DNA from: Firmicutes bacterium UBA2530
GTDB taxonomy: Bacteria > Bacillota > Clostridia > Tissierellales > Sedimentibacteraceae
Assembly (NCBI GenBank): GCA_002340985.1
Contig: DDNC01000002.1
Coordinates: 282,330-346,329, forward strand
Length of the DNA stretch: 64,000 bases
Reading direction: 5' to 3'
Position 1 is the stretch's first letter. Each line of letters begins with the position of its first letter. The notes beneath the pieces were generated by a model. It saw only the letters and a list, made by a program, of their open reading frames with translations, did not search any database and was not told where the DNA came from. Shown piece by piece: positions 17,080-25,833 of this stretch. Both the position numbers and the translations under genes were made by a program.

Positions 17080-18510
17080 TTATTGCTCCATTACAAATTT
17101 CAAGTTATGTTTTTTTATTTTTCGATAAACATTGGATAAATCAAGCTTCAATATTTGGGCGATCTTTAACGGGGATTTACGCTGCTCCAGAAGGTTAAGC
17201 AACAGCTGCTTTTCACATTCATCCATGTAAGAGCTCAGCGAAAATGCTTCGTCATAATATGGAGAGCTATCCATACCTGTCGGCAGCTCTGCCGGTGAAA
17301 CTGCGCGTATGGCTTCAACTTCGTTTTGTATTGAAAACTCCTTTGGAACAGTTGAAATTATTAATTCTGTATTTGTGGATGAAATAATCAGCCGCTCTAT
17401 GAAATTTCGGAGTTCCCGCACATTACCTGGCCATTCATAAGAAAGCATGGCATTCAATACACTTTCATCCAATGCTTTTACACAGTTGTATTTTTTACAG
17501 AAATATTGCATGTAAAACGTAGATAACGGGATTATATCCTCTTTGCGCTCACATAGGGGCGGAATATATACTGATATTACATTAATACGGTAAAATAAAT
17601 CCGAACGAAAAAGTTTTTTGTTGACAAGTGCCTGAAGATCATCATTTGTAGCGCATATGAGACGAAAGTCAATTTTTTTTGGCACAACAGATCCCAAACG
17701 TGTAACCTGCTTGGTTTCGAGCACACGCAGAAGCTTCGCCTGAAGCCCAGGTGGCATGGAGTTAATTTCGTCTAAAAATAATGTACCACCATTTGCTGCT
17801 TCGATTAAGCCTTCCTTACCGGAAGAGGATGCTCCGCTGAATGCACCTTTTTCATAACCATAGAGTTCAGATTCCATGAGATTTTCAGGAATTGCAGCAC
17901 AATTTAATACAACGAACGGGCCTTCTTTGCGTAAGCTGTTTTCATGAATATATTTTGTCAAAATTTCTTTGCCGACGCCCGATGGTCCGGAGATTAAGAT
18001 AGAGGCATCCGTCTTTGATACGTGAGACAGCATTTCCAGCAATTGTTTCATTTGGGGGCTTTCAGCTATAATATCAAGTTGTGAATCATTAGGATTTACT
18101 ATAGAGCCAGTAATGACGTGACGATTTAATATGCCTGTCTGAACACGCTTGCTCGTTTTTTCAATTGATTCCTGTGTAAAAAAAATATATTTAATTGAGC
18201 CGTCGGAATTGAAACTGGGGCTGGCGGTAGTAAGAAAATGATGTGTTTTATTAAATATAAAATCATTAATTGTTACAATAGTGGTCACAGGTGCCTTTTT
18301 TTCTACAACCATATCCCAGACACTATAAGTCAGGTATCCTTGTTCCTTAAATTTTGGAATAGACATACCGCTAAAACTCTCCCGTGGCCGCTTAAGAATA
18401 TTGCTGTATTCATTGTTAACGTATAAATAGTTGCCATTTGCATCCAACACAAAAATACCGATATCTATATTATCTAATACTGTTGTCATAAATTCATAAT
18501 TAAATCCCAT
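17080..18510 (-). CDS. PAS-domain sigma-54-dependent activator of the beta-keto acid operon
   Basis: 476 aa from ATG at 18508-18510 (GGGAGA 6 nt upstream); an earlier in-frame ATG overlaps an upstream palindrome and is not used. A PAS sensor (~8-120, 'NIDIGIFVLDANGNYLYVNN') is followed by an AAA+ domain with Walker A 'GPSGVGKE', the sigma-54 contact loop 'GAFSGA' (Thr to Ser variant of GAFTGA) and 'GGTLFLDEINSMP'. The C-terminal Fis-like helix-turn-helix ('LKIAQILKLDLSNVYRKIKK') should bind DNA. It is divergent from a six-gene operon that has a perfect sigma-54 promoter and two palindromes in between, so it is almost certainly that operon's activator. The signal sensed by the PAS domain is unknown. 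Confidence 0.93.
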   Translation of the reverse strand: MGFNYEFMTTVLDNIDIGIFVLDANGNYLYVNNEYSNILKRPRESFSGMSIPKFKEQGYLTYSVWDMVVEKKAPVTTIVTINDFIFNKTHHFLTTASPSFNSDGSIKYIFFTQESIEKTSKRVQTGILNRHVITGSIVNPNDSQLDIIAESPQMKQLLEMLSHVSKTDASILISGPSGVGKEILTKYIHENSLRKEGPFVVLNCAAIPENLMESELYGYEKGAFSGASSSGKEGLIEAANGGTLFLDEINSMPPGLQAKLLRVLETKQVTRLGSVVPKKIDFRLICATNDDLQALVNKKLFRSDLFYRINVISVYIPPLCERKEDIIPLSTFYMQYFCKKYNCVKALDESVLNAMLSYEWPGNVRELRNFIERLIISSTNTELIISTVPKEFSIQNEVEAIRAVSPAELPTGMDSSPYYDEAFSLSSYMDECEKQLLLNLLEQRKSPLKIAQILKLDLSNVYRKIKKHNLKFVMEQ

Positions 18511-18553
18511 AAGAAATCTCCCATTATATATTTCTTTTATTATATTACCAAAT

Positions 18554-18567
18554 TTGCAATATTGCAA
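18554..18567. promoter_or_regulatory. enhancer palindrome 1 (TTGCAATATTGCAA)
   Basis: A perfect 14-bp palindrome, about 165-175 bp upstream of the -24/-12 promoter. It shares its core with a second site centred 39 bp downstream. A likely binding site for the adjacent sigma-54 activator. Confidence 0.72.
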
Positions 18568-18591
18568 GAATCCGTTGCGTAAACGCTAAAA

Positions 18592-18607
18592 TTTGCGATA
18601 TTGCAAA
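18592..18607. promoter_or_regulatory. enhancer palindrome 2 (TTTGCGATATTGCAAA)
   Basis: A 16-bp palindrome with one mismatched position pair, sharing TTGCxATATTGCAA with site 1. Twin sites upstream of a sigma-54 promoter are the usual design for a dimer-to-hexamer enhancer activator. Confidence 0.72.
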
Positions 18608-18729
18608 TGGATTTGAGCAATATTTTTTAATGCAAAAAACATTGTTCAAAACCTAAACAAGTTGTTACTTGTTGAAACTTTAACATTATTAATAAAAACA
18701 AATATATTGTTTAAATGCTTAAAGTAAAC

Positions 18730-18745
18730 TGGCACAGTAATTGCT
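18730..18745 (+). promoter_or_regulatory. sigma-54 promoter of the beta-keto acid operon
   Basis: TGGCAC-N5-TTGCT, with GG (18731-18732) and GC (18743-18744) separated by 10 nt. It lies 57 nt before the first gene. Confidence 0.92.
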
Positions 18746-18802
18746 CTAAGTAAAGCTGATGATAGGAATAATTTTCAATATAAAATTTAGGAGGATAATA
18801 TT

Positions 18803-19849
18803 ATGAGAATTGCTATTGTAGGTTGCGGGGCTATGGGCACCGTATTAGGTGCATACATGACAAAGAATGGATGCCCCGTAGATTTAATCGATAGCTACGA
18901 AGAGCATGTAAAGGTATTGAATGAAAAAGGTGCTCGTATTATTGGCAAGGCAGATTTCACGGTTCCCGTCAAAGCATATACCCCTGATGGGATGGAAGGA
19001 ATATACGATTTGGTATTTTTGTTTACAAAGCAAACTGCTAATGACGCTATACTGCCTCAGCTTCTCCCGTATTTAAATGAGAACAGCACTGTGTGCACAC
19101 TTCAGAACGGTGTTCCTGAGCCTTATGTTGCTGAGTATGTTGGTGAAAGCCGCACAGTTGGAGGTGCAGTTCTGTGGAGTGCAACTTTTGTTGGTCCTGG
19201 AATCTCTGAATTGACACAGGATATAAGTTTTCTTGACCATTTTTTTGATATCGGAGAAATAAACGGAGAGATTACCGACCGCATTAAGAAGGTTGCAGAG
19301 GTTCTGAATTATATGGGTACAACAGTAGTGTCAGCAAACCTTATGGCTTCCAGATGGGGCAAGCTGGTTAACAATGCATGCGTAAGCGGTATGTCTGCTG
19401 CTTGCGGCTGCACATTCGGACAGGTAATGGAGAACGAAAAGTCAAGAGCCTGCGTAAGCTATATTGGACATGAGGTTAAAATATGCTGCGAGGCAGAAGG
19501 TTATAAATTGCCAACACTGGTTATGGGCTTTTCACCGGATTCTCTGTCGATTAAGGATCAAGAACAGTTTAATGAAAATCAGAAGATGTTCATAGAAATG
19601 TATGGTCCCGCATGGGGCTCTAAAGCAAGCATGCTTCAGGACTTGGAAAAAGGAAAGAGCACAGAGGTTTCAATGATTAACGGCTATGTTTCTGAAGTCG
19701 GTAAAAAGTATGGTATTCCTACTCCTTTTAACGATACAGTCATCGAAATTGTTAAAAAAATTGAGAATAAGGAATTGCCTCTGTCCTTCAGCAATTTGGA
19801 CTACTTCAAAGACGAGTGGTTTATCTACGATATGTATAAATCAAAATAA
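18803..19849 (+). CDS. ketopantoate reductase-like (ApbA/PanE family) dehydrogenase
   Basis: 348 aa. The N-terminal Rossmann fold has 'MRIAIVGCGAMGTVLGAYM' (residues 1-19) and the NADP loop region; 'LVFLFTKQ' and 'CTLQNGVPEP' are the usual substrate-side motifs, and 'ASRWGKLVNNACVSGMSAAC' carries the conserved catalytic Lys/Asn helix. True PanE reduces ketopantoate in pantothenate synthesis, but the protein is longer than usual (~300) and sits first in a catabolic sigma-54 operon with BKACE, thiolase and CoA-transferase. It more likely interconverts a hydroxy acid and a keto acid of the imported substrate. Ribosome site AGGAGG. Confidence 0.82.
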   Translation: MRIAIVGCGAMGTVLGAYMTKNGCPVDLIDSYEEHVKVLNEKGARIIGKADFTVPVKAYTPDGMEGIYDLVFLFTKQTANDAILPQLLPYLNENSTVCTLQNGVPEPYVAEYVGESRTVGGAVLWSATFVGPGISELTQDISFLDHFFDIGEINGEITDRIKKVAEVLNYMGTTVVSANLMASRWGKLVNNACVSGMSAACGCTFGQVMENEKSRACVSYIGHEVKICCEAEGYKLPTLVMGFSPDSLSIKDQEQFNENQKMFIEMYGPAWGSKASMLQDLEKGKSTEVSMINGYVSEVGKKYGIPTPFNDTVIEIVKKIENKELPLSFSNLDYFKDEWFIYDMYKSK

Positions 19850-19894
19850 CATTATAAAATTAAAAATGAAAATGAATTTCCAGGAGGATATATT

Positions 19895-20734
19895 ATGAAT
19901 GATAAGGTAATAATTTCGTGTGCTTTAACAGGTGCTTGGTCACCTAAAGAAAAGAATCCGGCCGTTCCATGCACACCGCAGGAAATAGCAGATGCAGCTT
20001 ATGAATCATGGCAAGCAGGAGCTGCTGTTGTACATCTTCACATGCGAGATGATAAGGGCAACGGTTCAATGGATATTGAAAAATTCAGAGAAAGTATAAG
20101 GTTAATAAGAGAACACAAGGACTGTGATGTAGTTATTAATTGTACATCTTCGGGTGCGGCTAATTTAAAAGAAGAAGATAGACTGGCTCATTTTATTGGA
20201 ATTCCTGAAATTGAAATGGGTTCATGTGACATTGGATCATTCAACTGGGGAGATAGTGCAATATTTGATAACAGTCCTGCTTTCTTAAAGAAGCTATGCG
20301 ATGTTTATGATAAGCATGATATTAAACCGGAAGTGGAAATATTTGATTATGGCATGCTTGGAAATACAAAGCATTATATAAAAAATGGCTATATCAAGAA
20401 TCCCGTATGGTGTCAGTTTGTACTTGGAGTTTTAGGCGGAATGGATGCAACGGTTGAAAACTTATTGTACTTGGTAAACCATCGCCCCGAAGGATCTGTA
20501 TGGTCAGCTCTTGGTATAGGAACAGAACATCTTCCCATAATGTATGCAACCTTAGCATTAGGAGGTCACATACGTGTTGGGCTTGAGGACAATCTATATA
20601 TGTCTCGTGGTGTGAAAGGAACAAACCCTATGATGGTTGAAAGAGCTGTAAGAGTTGTCAAGGAATTTGGCAAGCAGCCAGCTACACCTGCGGAAGCACG
20701 AGAAATCCTTGGTATCAAACCATTCGTTCTCTAA
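19895..20734 (+). CDS. beta-keto acid cleavage enzyme (BKACE / DUF849, Kce-like)
   Basis: 279 aa. The family condenses a beta-keto acid with acetyl-CoA, releasing acetoacetate and a new acyl-CoA; the founding member cleaves 3-keto-5-aminohexanoate in lysine fermentation. The zinc ligands are H47 and H49 in 'VVHLHMRDDKG', with the Glu in the late block 'GGHIRVGLEDNLYMSRGV'. Others are 'INCTSSGA' and 'PEVEIFDYGML'. Ribosome site AGGAGG. The lysine-fermentation partner genes (aminomutases, kdd, kal) are absent here and the partners differ, so the substrate is probably not 3-keto-5-aminohexanoate. Confidence 0.9.
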   Translation: MNDKVIISCALTGAWSPKEKNPAVPCTPQEIADAAYESWQAGAAVVHLHMRDDKGNGSMDIEKFRESIRLIREHKDCDVVINCTSSGAANLKEEDRLAHFIGIPEIEMGSCDIGSFNWGDSAIFDNSPAFLKKLCDVYDKHDIKPEVEIFDYGMLGNTKHYIKNGYIKNPVWCQFVLGVLGGMDATVENLLYLVNHRPEGSVWSALGIGTEHLPIMYATLALGGHIRVGLEDNLYMSRGVKGTNPMMVERAVRVVKEFGKQPATPAEAREILGIKPFVL

Positions 20735-20751
20735 GTATATTTATGTTTTTA

Positions 20752-20778
20752 AGCAAGGTATGCGTTGTATACCTTGCT
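20752..20778 (+). other. intercistronic hairpin before the thiolase gene
   Basis: AGCAAGGTAT (20752-20761) pairs perfectly with ATACCTTGCT (20769-20778), with a 7-nt loop and no T run. More like an mRNA processing or stabilising hairpin than a terminator. It lies between BKACE and thiolase. Confidence 0.6.
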
Positions 20779-20805
20779 GATATATTGAAATCTCAGGAGG
20801 TTATT

Positions 20806-21975
20806 ATGAATAATAAAAGAGATGCTGTAATAGTTGCATATGGACGCTCACCGTTAGCTAAAGCATTTAAGGGAGCTCTCTCAAAGACTCATCCCGTAGA
20901 ATATGGTGCACAGACACTGAAAGGCGTTATTGCAAAGCTGCCTGGTTTTGATCCGGCGGTTGTGGATGATGTTATTATAGGATGCGCCATGCCGGAAAGA
21001 TATGCGGGCTATAATATAGGTCGTTTGATTGCTCAGCGTGCGGGCTTTCCAGATTCTGTACCAGGACAGACAGTAAACAGATTTTGCTCATCGGGTCTTC
21101 AGACTATAGCTACAGCAGCAAATGCCATTATGGCAAATCAAATGGATGTGGTAATAGCAGGCGGAGTTGAAATGATGACTGACATGAAAATGAATCACCC
21201 TGAAGAATATAAGGATGTCATGTTAGAAGAGCAAATTCCCGGAACTTACATGCCCATGGGTATGACTGCTGAAAATGTTGCCGAACGCTGGGGTGTTACG
21301 CGTCAGGAGATGGAAGCCATGGCTGTGGAAAGCCACAGGAAGGCAGCAGAAGCTCAAGCAGCCGGAAAGTTTGTTGATGAGATTATTCCGATAACAGTGT
21401 ATACTGATGACGTACAGACTGTTGTGTCTCAGGATGAAGGCATTCGCCCCGGTACAAAAATGGAGGATCTGGCCGCACTGAAAACACCGTTTAAGGAAGA
21501 TGGGTCAGTAACTGCGGCTACATCATCCCAAATGACTGACGGAACAAGCTTTGTTGTGCTGATGTCCAGAGAAAAGGCAGAAGAACTTGGCTATGCTCCT
21601 GTTGCAAAATTTGTATCATTTGCTGTGGGCGGTGTTGCTTCCGATGTTATGGGAATAGGACCTATAGTTGCTGTGCCTAAAGTTATGGAACGTACCGGTC
21701 TGACTGCAGATGAAATGGATGTAATTGAAATCAACGAAGCATTTGCATCACAAGCATTGGTTTGCATACGTGAGTTAAAGCTGCCCTTGGATAAGGTTAA
21801 TCCAAACGGAGGGGCTATGGCCTTAGGGCATCCGCTTGGAGCTACAGGAGCAATCCTTACTTGCAAGGCACTGTCTGAACTGAAACGTACTAACGGAAAG
21901 TATGCATTAATCACCATGTGTATTGGTGGAGGCATGGGTGCAGCGGGAATCTTTGAAATGGAAAATAGTAAATAA
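20806..21975 (+). CDS. acetyl-CoA acetyltransferase (thiolase)
   Basis: 389 aa from ATG 20806 (AGGAGG upstream); an in-frame ATG 21 codons earlier would translate across the hairpin and is rejected. Thiolase marks: nucleophile Cys94 in 'VNRFCSSGLQTIA', 'NEAFASQA', 'GGAMALGHPLGATGA' with the active-site His, and 'TMCIGGGMGAAG' with the second Cys. Splits acetoacetyl-CoA with CoA into two acetyl-CoA, or the reverse. In this operon it would regenerate the acetyl-CoA consumed by BKACE after CoA transfer to acetoacetate. Confidence 0.95.
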   Translation: MNNKRDAVIVAYGRSPLAKAFKGALSKTHPVEYGAQTLKGVIAKLPGFDPAVVDDVIIGCAMPERYAGYNIGRLIAQRAGFPDSVPGQTVNRFCSSGLQTIATAANAIMANQMDVVIAGGVEMMTDMKMNHPEEYKDVMLEEQIPGTYMPMGMTAENVAERWGVTRQEMEAMAVESHRKAAEAQAAGKFVDEIIPITVYTDDVQTVVSQDEGIRPGTKMEDLAALKTPFKEDGSVTAATSSQMTDGTSFVVLMSREKAEELGYAPVAKFVSFAVGGVASDVMGIGPIVAVPKVMERTGLTADEMDVIEINEAFASQALVCIRELKLPLDKVNPNGGAMALGHPLGATGAILTCKALSELKRTNGKYALITMCIGGGMGAAGIFEMENSK

Positions 21976-22035
21976 TTATATAGTGGCATATTTGATGATT
22001 TAAGAGGCATTGATAAGAAAATTAAGGAGGCATAT

Positions 22036-22779
22036 ATGATATTTAATAACAGAGTCGCGGTTGTGACGGGCTCTACTCAAGGAATTGGGCTTTCTATAGC
22101 TAAAAGGCTTGCAAAAGAAGGCGTGAAGATTGTTGTAACTGCAAGAAATATAGAAAAAGTAAATGAAGTTGTTGCGGAGATAAAAAGGGATGGCGGAGAA
22201 GCTATCGGCTTTAAATGTGATGTGACAAACAGAGAAGAGGTTAGAGCTCTCGGAGAAAAGGTTGTTGAAAAATACGGCAGCATTGACATATTGGTCAACA
22301 ATGCGGGGATAACAAGAGATGCATCTTTTAAAAGGATGACTGATGAACAATGGGATGAAGTTCTTACAGGTGATTTGAAGTCGGTATTTATTGTTACACA
22401 AGAGTTGAGCAAGTATATGGAGTCAAATAAATATGGCAGGATTATCAACTTAAGCTCAGTGGTTGGTCTTTCAGGTAATTTCGGACAGGCAAATTATACG
22501 GCAGCAAAAGCAGGTATACTTGGATTCACTAAAACACTGTCTGTTGAACTTGGAAAGAAGGGAATTACAGTCAATGCCGTAGCACCGGGATTTATTGAAA
22601 CAGCCATGACACAGGAAATTCCGGAAAAGATTAGAGCGGAAATTCTTGCAAGCATTCCGGTGGGCAGAGCAGGAACGCCCGAGGATATTGCAGCAGCTGT
22701 GGCATTCCTTGCATCAGAAGAAGCCGGATTTATAAGCGGGATTACACTTAGTGTTAATGGATCAATGTATAGAGCATAA
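22036..22779 (+). CDS. short-chain dehydrogenase/reductase (FabG-like)
   Basis: 247 aa classical SDR. Cofactor loop 'TGSTQGIGLSIA' (residues ~12-23), 'NNAG', catalytic Ser in 'INLSSVVG' and Tyr-x3-Lys in 'NYTAAKAG', with 'GSMYRA' at the C-terminus. The family includes 3-oxoacyl-ACP and acetoacetyl-CoA reductases as well as many hydroxy-acid dehydrogenases. Within this operon a role in oxidising the imported beta-hydroxy acid to the beta-keto acid, or in reducing acetoacetyl-CoA, is plausible. Ribosome site AAGGAGG. Confidence 0.88.
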   Translation: MIFNNRVAVVTGSTQGIGLSIAKRLAKEGVKIVVTARNIEKVNEVVAEIKRDGGEAIGFKCDVTNREEVRALGEKVVEKYGSIDILVNNAGITRDASFKRMTDEQWDEVLTGDLKSVFIVTQELSKYMESNKYGRIINLSSVVGLSGNFGQANYTAAKAGILGFTKTLSVELGKKGITVNAVAPGFIETAMTQEIPEKIRAEILASIPVGRAGTPEDIAAAVAFLASEEAGFISGITLSVNGSMYRA

Positions 22780-22904
22780 AAAATATGGGGCATCTAAGTA
22801 TCCATAATCATAAATGTTAGTTACACTTTAATGGATTATGAAAACATATTAATAAATGGAGCTTTATATTAAAAAAATATTAGAATACCAAGGAGAAAAA
22901 TATT

Positions 22905-24224
22905 ATGAATACATTTGCTGTTATTGGACTTTTTTTAGCTGTAATAGTACTTGCTGTTGGCGCCTATAGAGGATTAGGTGCCCTTACATCAACACTATTG
23001 GCTTCTCTTGTAGTAATACTTACAAATGGAATGGGCATATGGCAGGGGTTTTCAGAATTCTATATGAATGGTTACGTAGGCGCTTATGCAGGATATTTCT
23101 TGCTATTATGTAGTTCAAGCATGTACGCTAATTTTATGAATGAATCCGGCAGTGCAACATCTATCGGGTATCAATTTATTGACTGGTTTGGAAGAGGCAA
23201 GGTATTACTTATTTGCTATGCAATTACTGTAGTGCTCACTTATGGCGGTGTAAGCTTGTTTGTTGTTATATATGCTTTAGCTCCGATTGCATACACGCTT
23301 TTTAAAGAAGCAGATTTGCCGCGGCATTTAATAGTGGCTGCAACAACAGCCGGCTCGGCGACAATTACAATGACTTCTCTTCCAGGCACACCGGCTCTTA
23401 CAAACGTTATTCCTACTGAGTTTTTGGGGACGACATTAACTGCTGCTCCTATTTTTGGAATTATTGCTTCAATAGCATTTATTGTAATGACATTGCTTTA
23501 TTTTAATTACACTGAAAAAAAAGCAAGGACTGATAACGAGCATTGGGTAAATCCTGAAGGCTTAGATATTGCAAATGAAATTCAGGACCGCAGCATGTTA
23601 CCGTCATCTGTTAAAGCATTTTTACCGATAATAGTGCTACTTACAATTATTTTAGCAGGAAGCAGATTTGGACTTAATTCTACCATGCTTGCTACTGGAG
23701 CTATGTTAGCCGGCACTTTGGTTGTATTTGTTCTTAACCTTGATAAATTTAAAGGGAAGAGCATTAAAAAGATAATATCTTCCGGATTAGAAGGCGGTAT
23801 CGGTGCTATTGGAGGATTTGCCGGAGTTGTTGCTTTTGGAGCTGTCGTATCAAAATCTCAGGCTTTTGCATCAATAGTAGAATGGGTACTAAGCTTACAA
23901 ATGAATCCATACTCACAGGGTGTTTTTGCTACGATGGTTGTATCTGCTATAACAGGTTCATCATCCGGAGGGTTAAGAATAATGTTCAGTGCATTTACAG
24001 ACAGCTTTTTAGCTTCAGGTGTAAATTTAGATCTACTGCACCGTTTGGTGAGTATATCCGCCGGTGCATTGGATACTTTACCGCACTCACCGGGAATATT
24101 CCTGACACTTGCAGTACTTGGGCTTACTCACAAGGATGCATACAAGCATATATTTGTGACAAGCGTAGTAATACCGACTATTATTACATTAGCGTCCTTA
24201 GGAATATTAGTTATGTTATTCTAA
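22905..24224 (+). CDS. GntP family permease
   Basis: 439 aa with about 12 hydrophobic segments, an inner membrane proton-coupled carboxylate importer of the gluconate permease family. Recognisable blocks: 'SSSMYANFMNESGSATSIG', 'GVSLFVVIYALAPIAYTLF', 'TSLPGTPALTNVIP' and 'ALDTLPHSPGIFLTLAVLG'. GntP family members carry gluconate, glycerate and related hydroxy acids. Its place in a BKACE operon suggests that it imports a hydroxy or keto acid that feeds the pathway. Ribosome site AAGGAG. Confidence 0.9.
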   Translation: MNTFAVIGLFLAVIVLAVGAYRGLGALTSTLLASLVVILTNGMGIWQGFSEFYMNGYVGAYAGYFLLLCSSSMYANFMNESGSATSIGYQFIDWFGRGKVLLICYAITVVLTYGGVSLFVVIYALAPIAYTLFKEADLPRHLIVAATTAGSATITMTSLPGTPALTNVIPTEFLGTTLTAAPIFGIIASIAFIVMTLLYFNYTEKKARTDNEHWVNPEGLDIANEIQDRSMLPSSVKAFLPIIVLLTIILAGSRFGLNSTMLATGAMLAGTLVVFVLNLDKFKGKSIKKIISSGLEGGIGAIGGFAGVVAFGAVVSKSQAFASIVEWVLSLQMNPYSQGVFATMVVSAITGSSSGGLRIMFSAFTDSFLASGVNLDLLHRLVSISAGALDTLPHSPGIFLTLAVLGLTHKDAYKHIFVTSVVIPTIITLASLGILVMLF

Positions 24225-24248
24225 AAGACTGAAGCTCATAGTGCATTA

Positions 24249-24281
24249 AATATTGCGATGCGTCTAACGCATCGCAATATT
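24249..24281 (+). other. strong intercistronic hairpin after the permease gene
   Basis: AATATTGCGATGCG (24249-24262) pairs perfectly with CGCATCGCAATATT (24268-24281), with a 5-nt loop. The following tract AATAATTTT is a poor T run. It may attenuate or process the transcript ahead of the CoA-transferase gene. Confidence 0.6.
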
Positions 24282-24383
24282 AATAATTTTCAGAAAAAAC
24301 ATTGCAGAAATTATTGAGAAATTAGAATAAATTTTAACAAGACCAAATTAACGAACGAATCAAAACATTATGGGAGGAAAAAT

Positions 24384-25691
24384 ATGAGCTGGGTTAATGA
24401 ATATAAACAAAAATTAACAGATGCCGAAGATGCTGTAAAACTTATTAATTCCGGGGACAGAGTTTATGCAGGAACTTGCTCCAGTGCAGCCTTTGCATTA
24501 ATTAATGCGCTGTGGGGAAGGAAAGGGGAACTTGAAAATGTTGAAGTAACAAGCTCTTTGATATCAAAGCCCACACCTCTGTACGATGAAGCGGAAGGAA
24601 ACCCCTTTACATTCGGAACATTTTTTATGGGAGCTAAAGAAAGAAAGGCCAGAGATAACGGATTAAAGCTGAACTACACATCAGTACATCTCAGCCAGGT
24701 TGATATCTGGTGCAAGGAGGTTGCGCGTCCTGATGTATGCTTCTTTGATGTTTCAGAGCCGGATGAAAACGGATATATGTGTCTTGGCCCATCAGGCATA
24801 GCGCTTAGTAAATTTCTTAAAGAAGGTGCAGACAGGATTATTCTTCAGGTTAACAAGCAGACACCTTATATATTCGGACAAAACAACCTCATACATGTCT
24901 CTGAGGTGGATGCAATAATTGAGGTGGATGATGCACCTACAACCTTGGCGAATCCGGAAATAGACGAGACAACACAAATTCTTTCAGATATTATTGTTGA
25001 ACAGGTTCCAGACGGTGCAACTATACAGCTTGGGCTGGGTTCATTGTCAACTGCAATAGGATTTGGACTTGGCAGCAAAAATGACCTTGGAATACACTCG
25101 GAACTGCTGAGTGAGCCAATGTTGGAATTGATAGTTAATGGAAATGTTACAAACAAGTACAAAGGCTTCATGGACGGAAAGACTGTTTTTGGATTTGCTC
25201 TTGGCTCGGCAGAATTATATAAATACCTGAACAAAAACGACAAGTTTCATGGTGCGGAATTTCCGTTTGTAAACAACCCTGAAATTATCGCAAGAAACAA
25301 AAATATGATTTCAATAAATTCCACTATGGCTCTGGATATTTTTGGACAGGCTGCATCTGACTCGTTGGGATGGAAGCAGCAAAGTGCTACAGGCGGACAA
25401 CTGGATTTTGTAAGAGGCGCTCAGCGATCCGAGAGCGGTAAGTCTATTATTGCAACGTCTTCAAGCTTCATAAAAAACGGGAAGAGAATCAGCAAAATAT
25501 TAACCGCATTTCCTGCAGGAACTGCAGTTACAACGCCAAGATCTGATGTCCAATATGTTGCAACCGAGTACGGCTGTGTCAATTTAAAGATATTGAATAT
25601 GTCAGACAGAGTCAGGGCAATGATTAGCCTTGCTCATCCGGATTTCAGGGACCAGCTGACGGAAGATGCAAAGAAATTTAATCTTATTTAA
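24384..25691 (+). CDS. acetyl-CoA hydrolase/transferase family CoA-transferase (4-hydroxybutyrate CoA-transferase-like)
   Basis: 435 aa, the length of AbfT/Cat1-type enzymes. Moves CoA between carboxylic acids through a glutamyl-CoA intermediate; the catalytic Glu lies in the 'GIHSELLSEPMLELI' block. Other blocks are 'PYIFGQNNLIHVSEVD' (~residues 155-170), 'IQLGLGSLSTAI' and 'GGQLDFVRGAQRSESGKS'. In the operon it could pass CoA from the acyl-CoA made by BKACE to acetoacetate. It follows the permease by 160 bp with a strong hairpin between, so it may be only partly co-expressed. Ribosome site GGGAGG. Confidence 0.92.
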   Translation: MSWVNEYKQKLTDAEDAVKLINSGDRVYAGTCSSAAFALINALWGRKGELENVEVTSSLISKPTPLYDEAEGNPFTFGTFFMGAKERKARDNGLKLNYTSVHLSQVDIWCKEVARPDVCFFDVSEPDENGYMCLGPSGIALSKFLKEGADRIILQVNKQTPYIFGQNNLIHVSEVDAIIEVDDAPTTLANPEIDETTQILSDIIVEQVPDGATIQLGLGSLSTAIGFGLGSKNDLGIHSELLSEPMLELIVNGNVTNKYKGFMDGKTVFGFALGSAELYKYLNKNDKFHGAEFPFVNNPEIIARNKNMISINSTMALDIFGQAASDSLGWKQQSATGGQLDFVRGAQRSESGKSIIATSSSFIKNGKRISKILTAFPAGTAVTTPRSDVQYVATEYGCVNLKILNMSDRVRAMISLAHPDFRDQLTEDAKKFNLI

Positions 25692-25701
25692 TATGCGGAA
25701 A

Positions 25702-25740
25702 AAGGTTGTCGTAAATGATATAATCAACGGCAACTTTTTT
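25702..25740 (+). terminator. terminator of the beta-keto acid operon
   Basis: AAGGTTGTCGT (25702-25712) pairs with ACGGCAACTTT (25727-25737; two wobbles), then a T run to 25740. Confidence 0.8.
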
Positions 25741-25772
25741 ATTGTCCGGAAGACATCAATCTTAATTTGCTA

Positions 25773-25801
25773 TTTAATCATTTTGTTACATATGCTATAA
25801 T
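25773..25801 (+). promoter_or_regulatory. extended -10 promoter of the YhaM gene
   Basis: TGC-TATAAT (TATAAT at 25796-25801 with TG at 25793-25794) and a poor -35 (TTTAAT, 25773-25778). Confidence 0.55.
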
Positions 25802-25833
25802 ACTTTATAATAAAAGAGAAAAGAGGAAGATAT

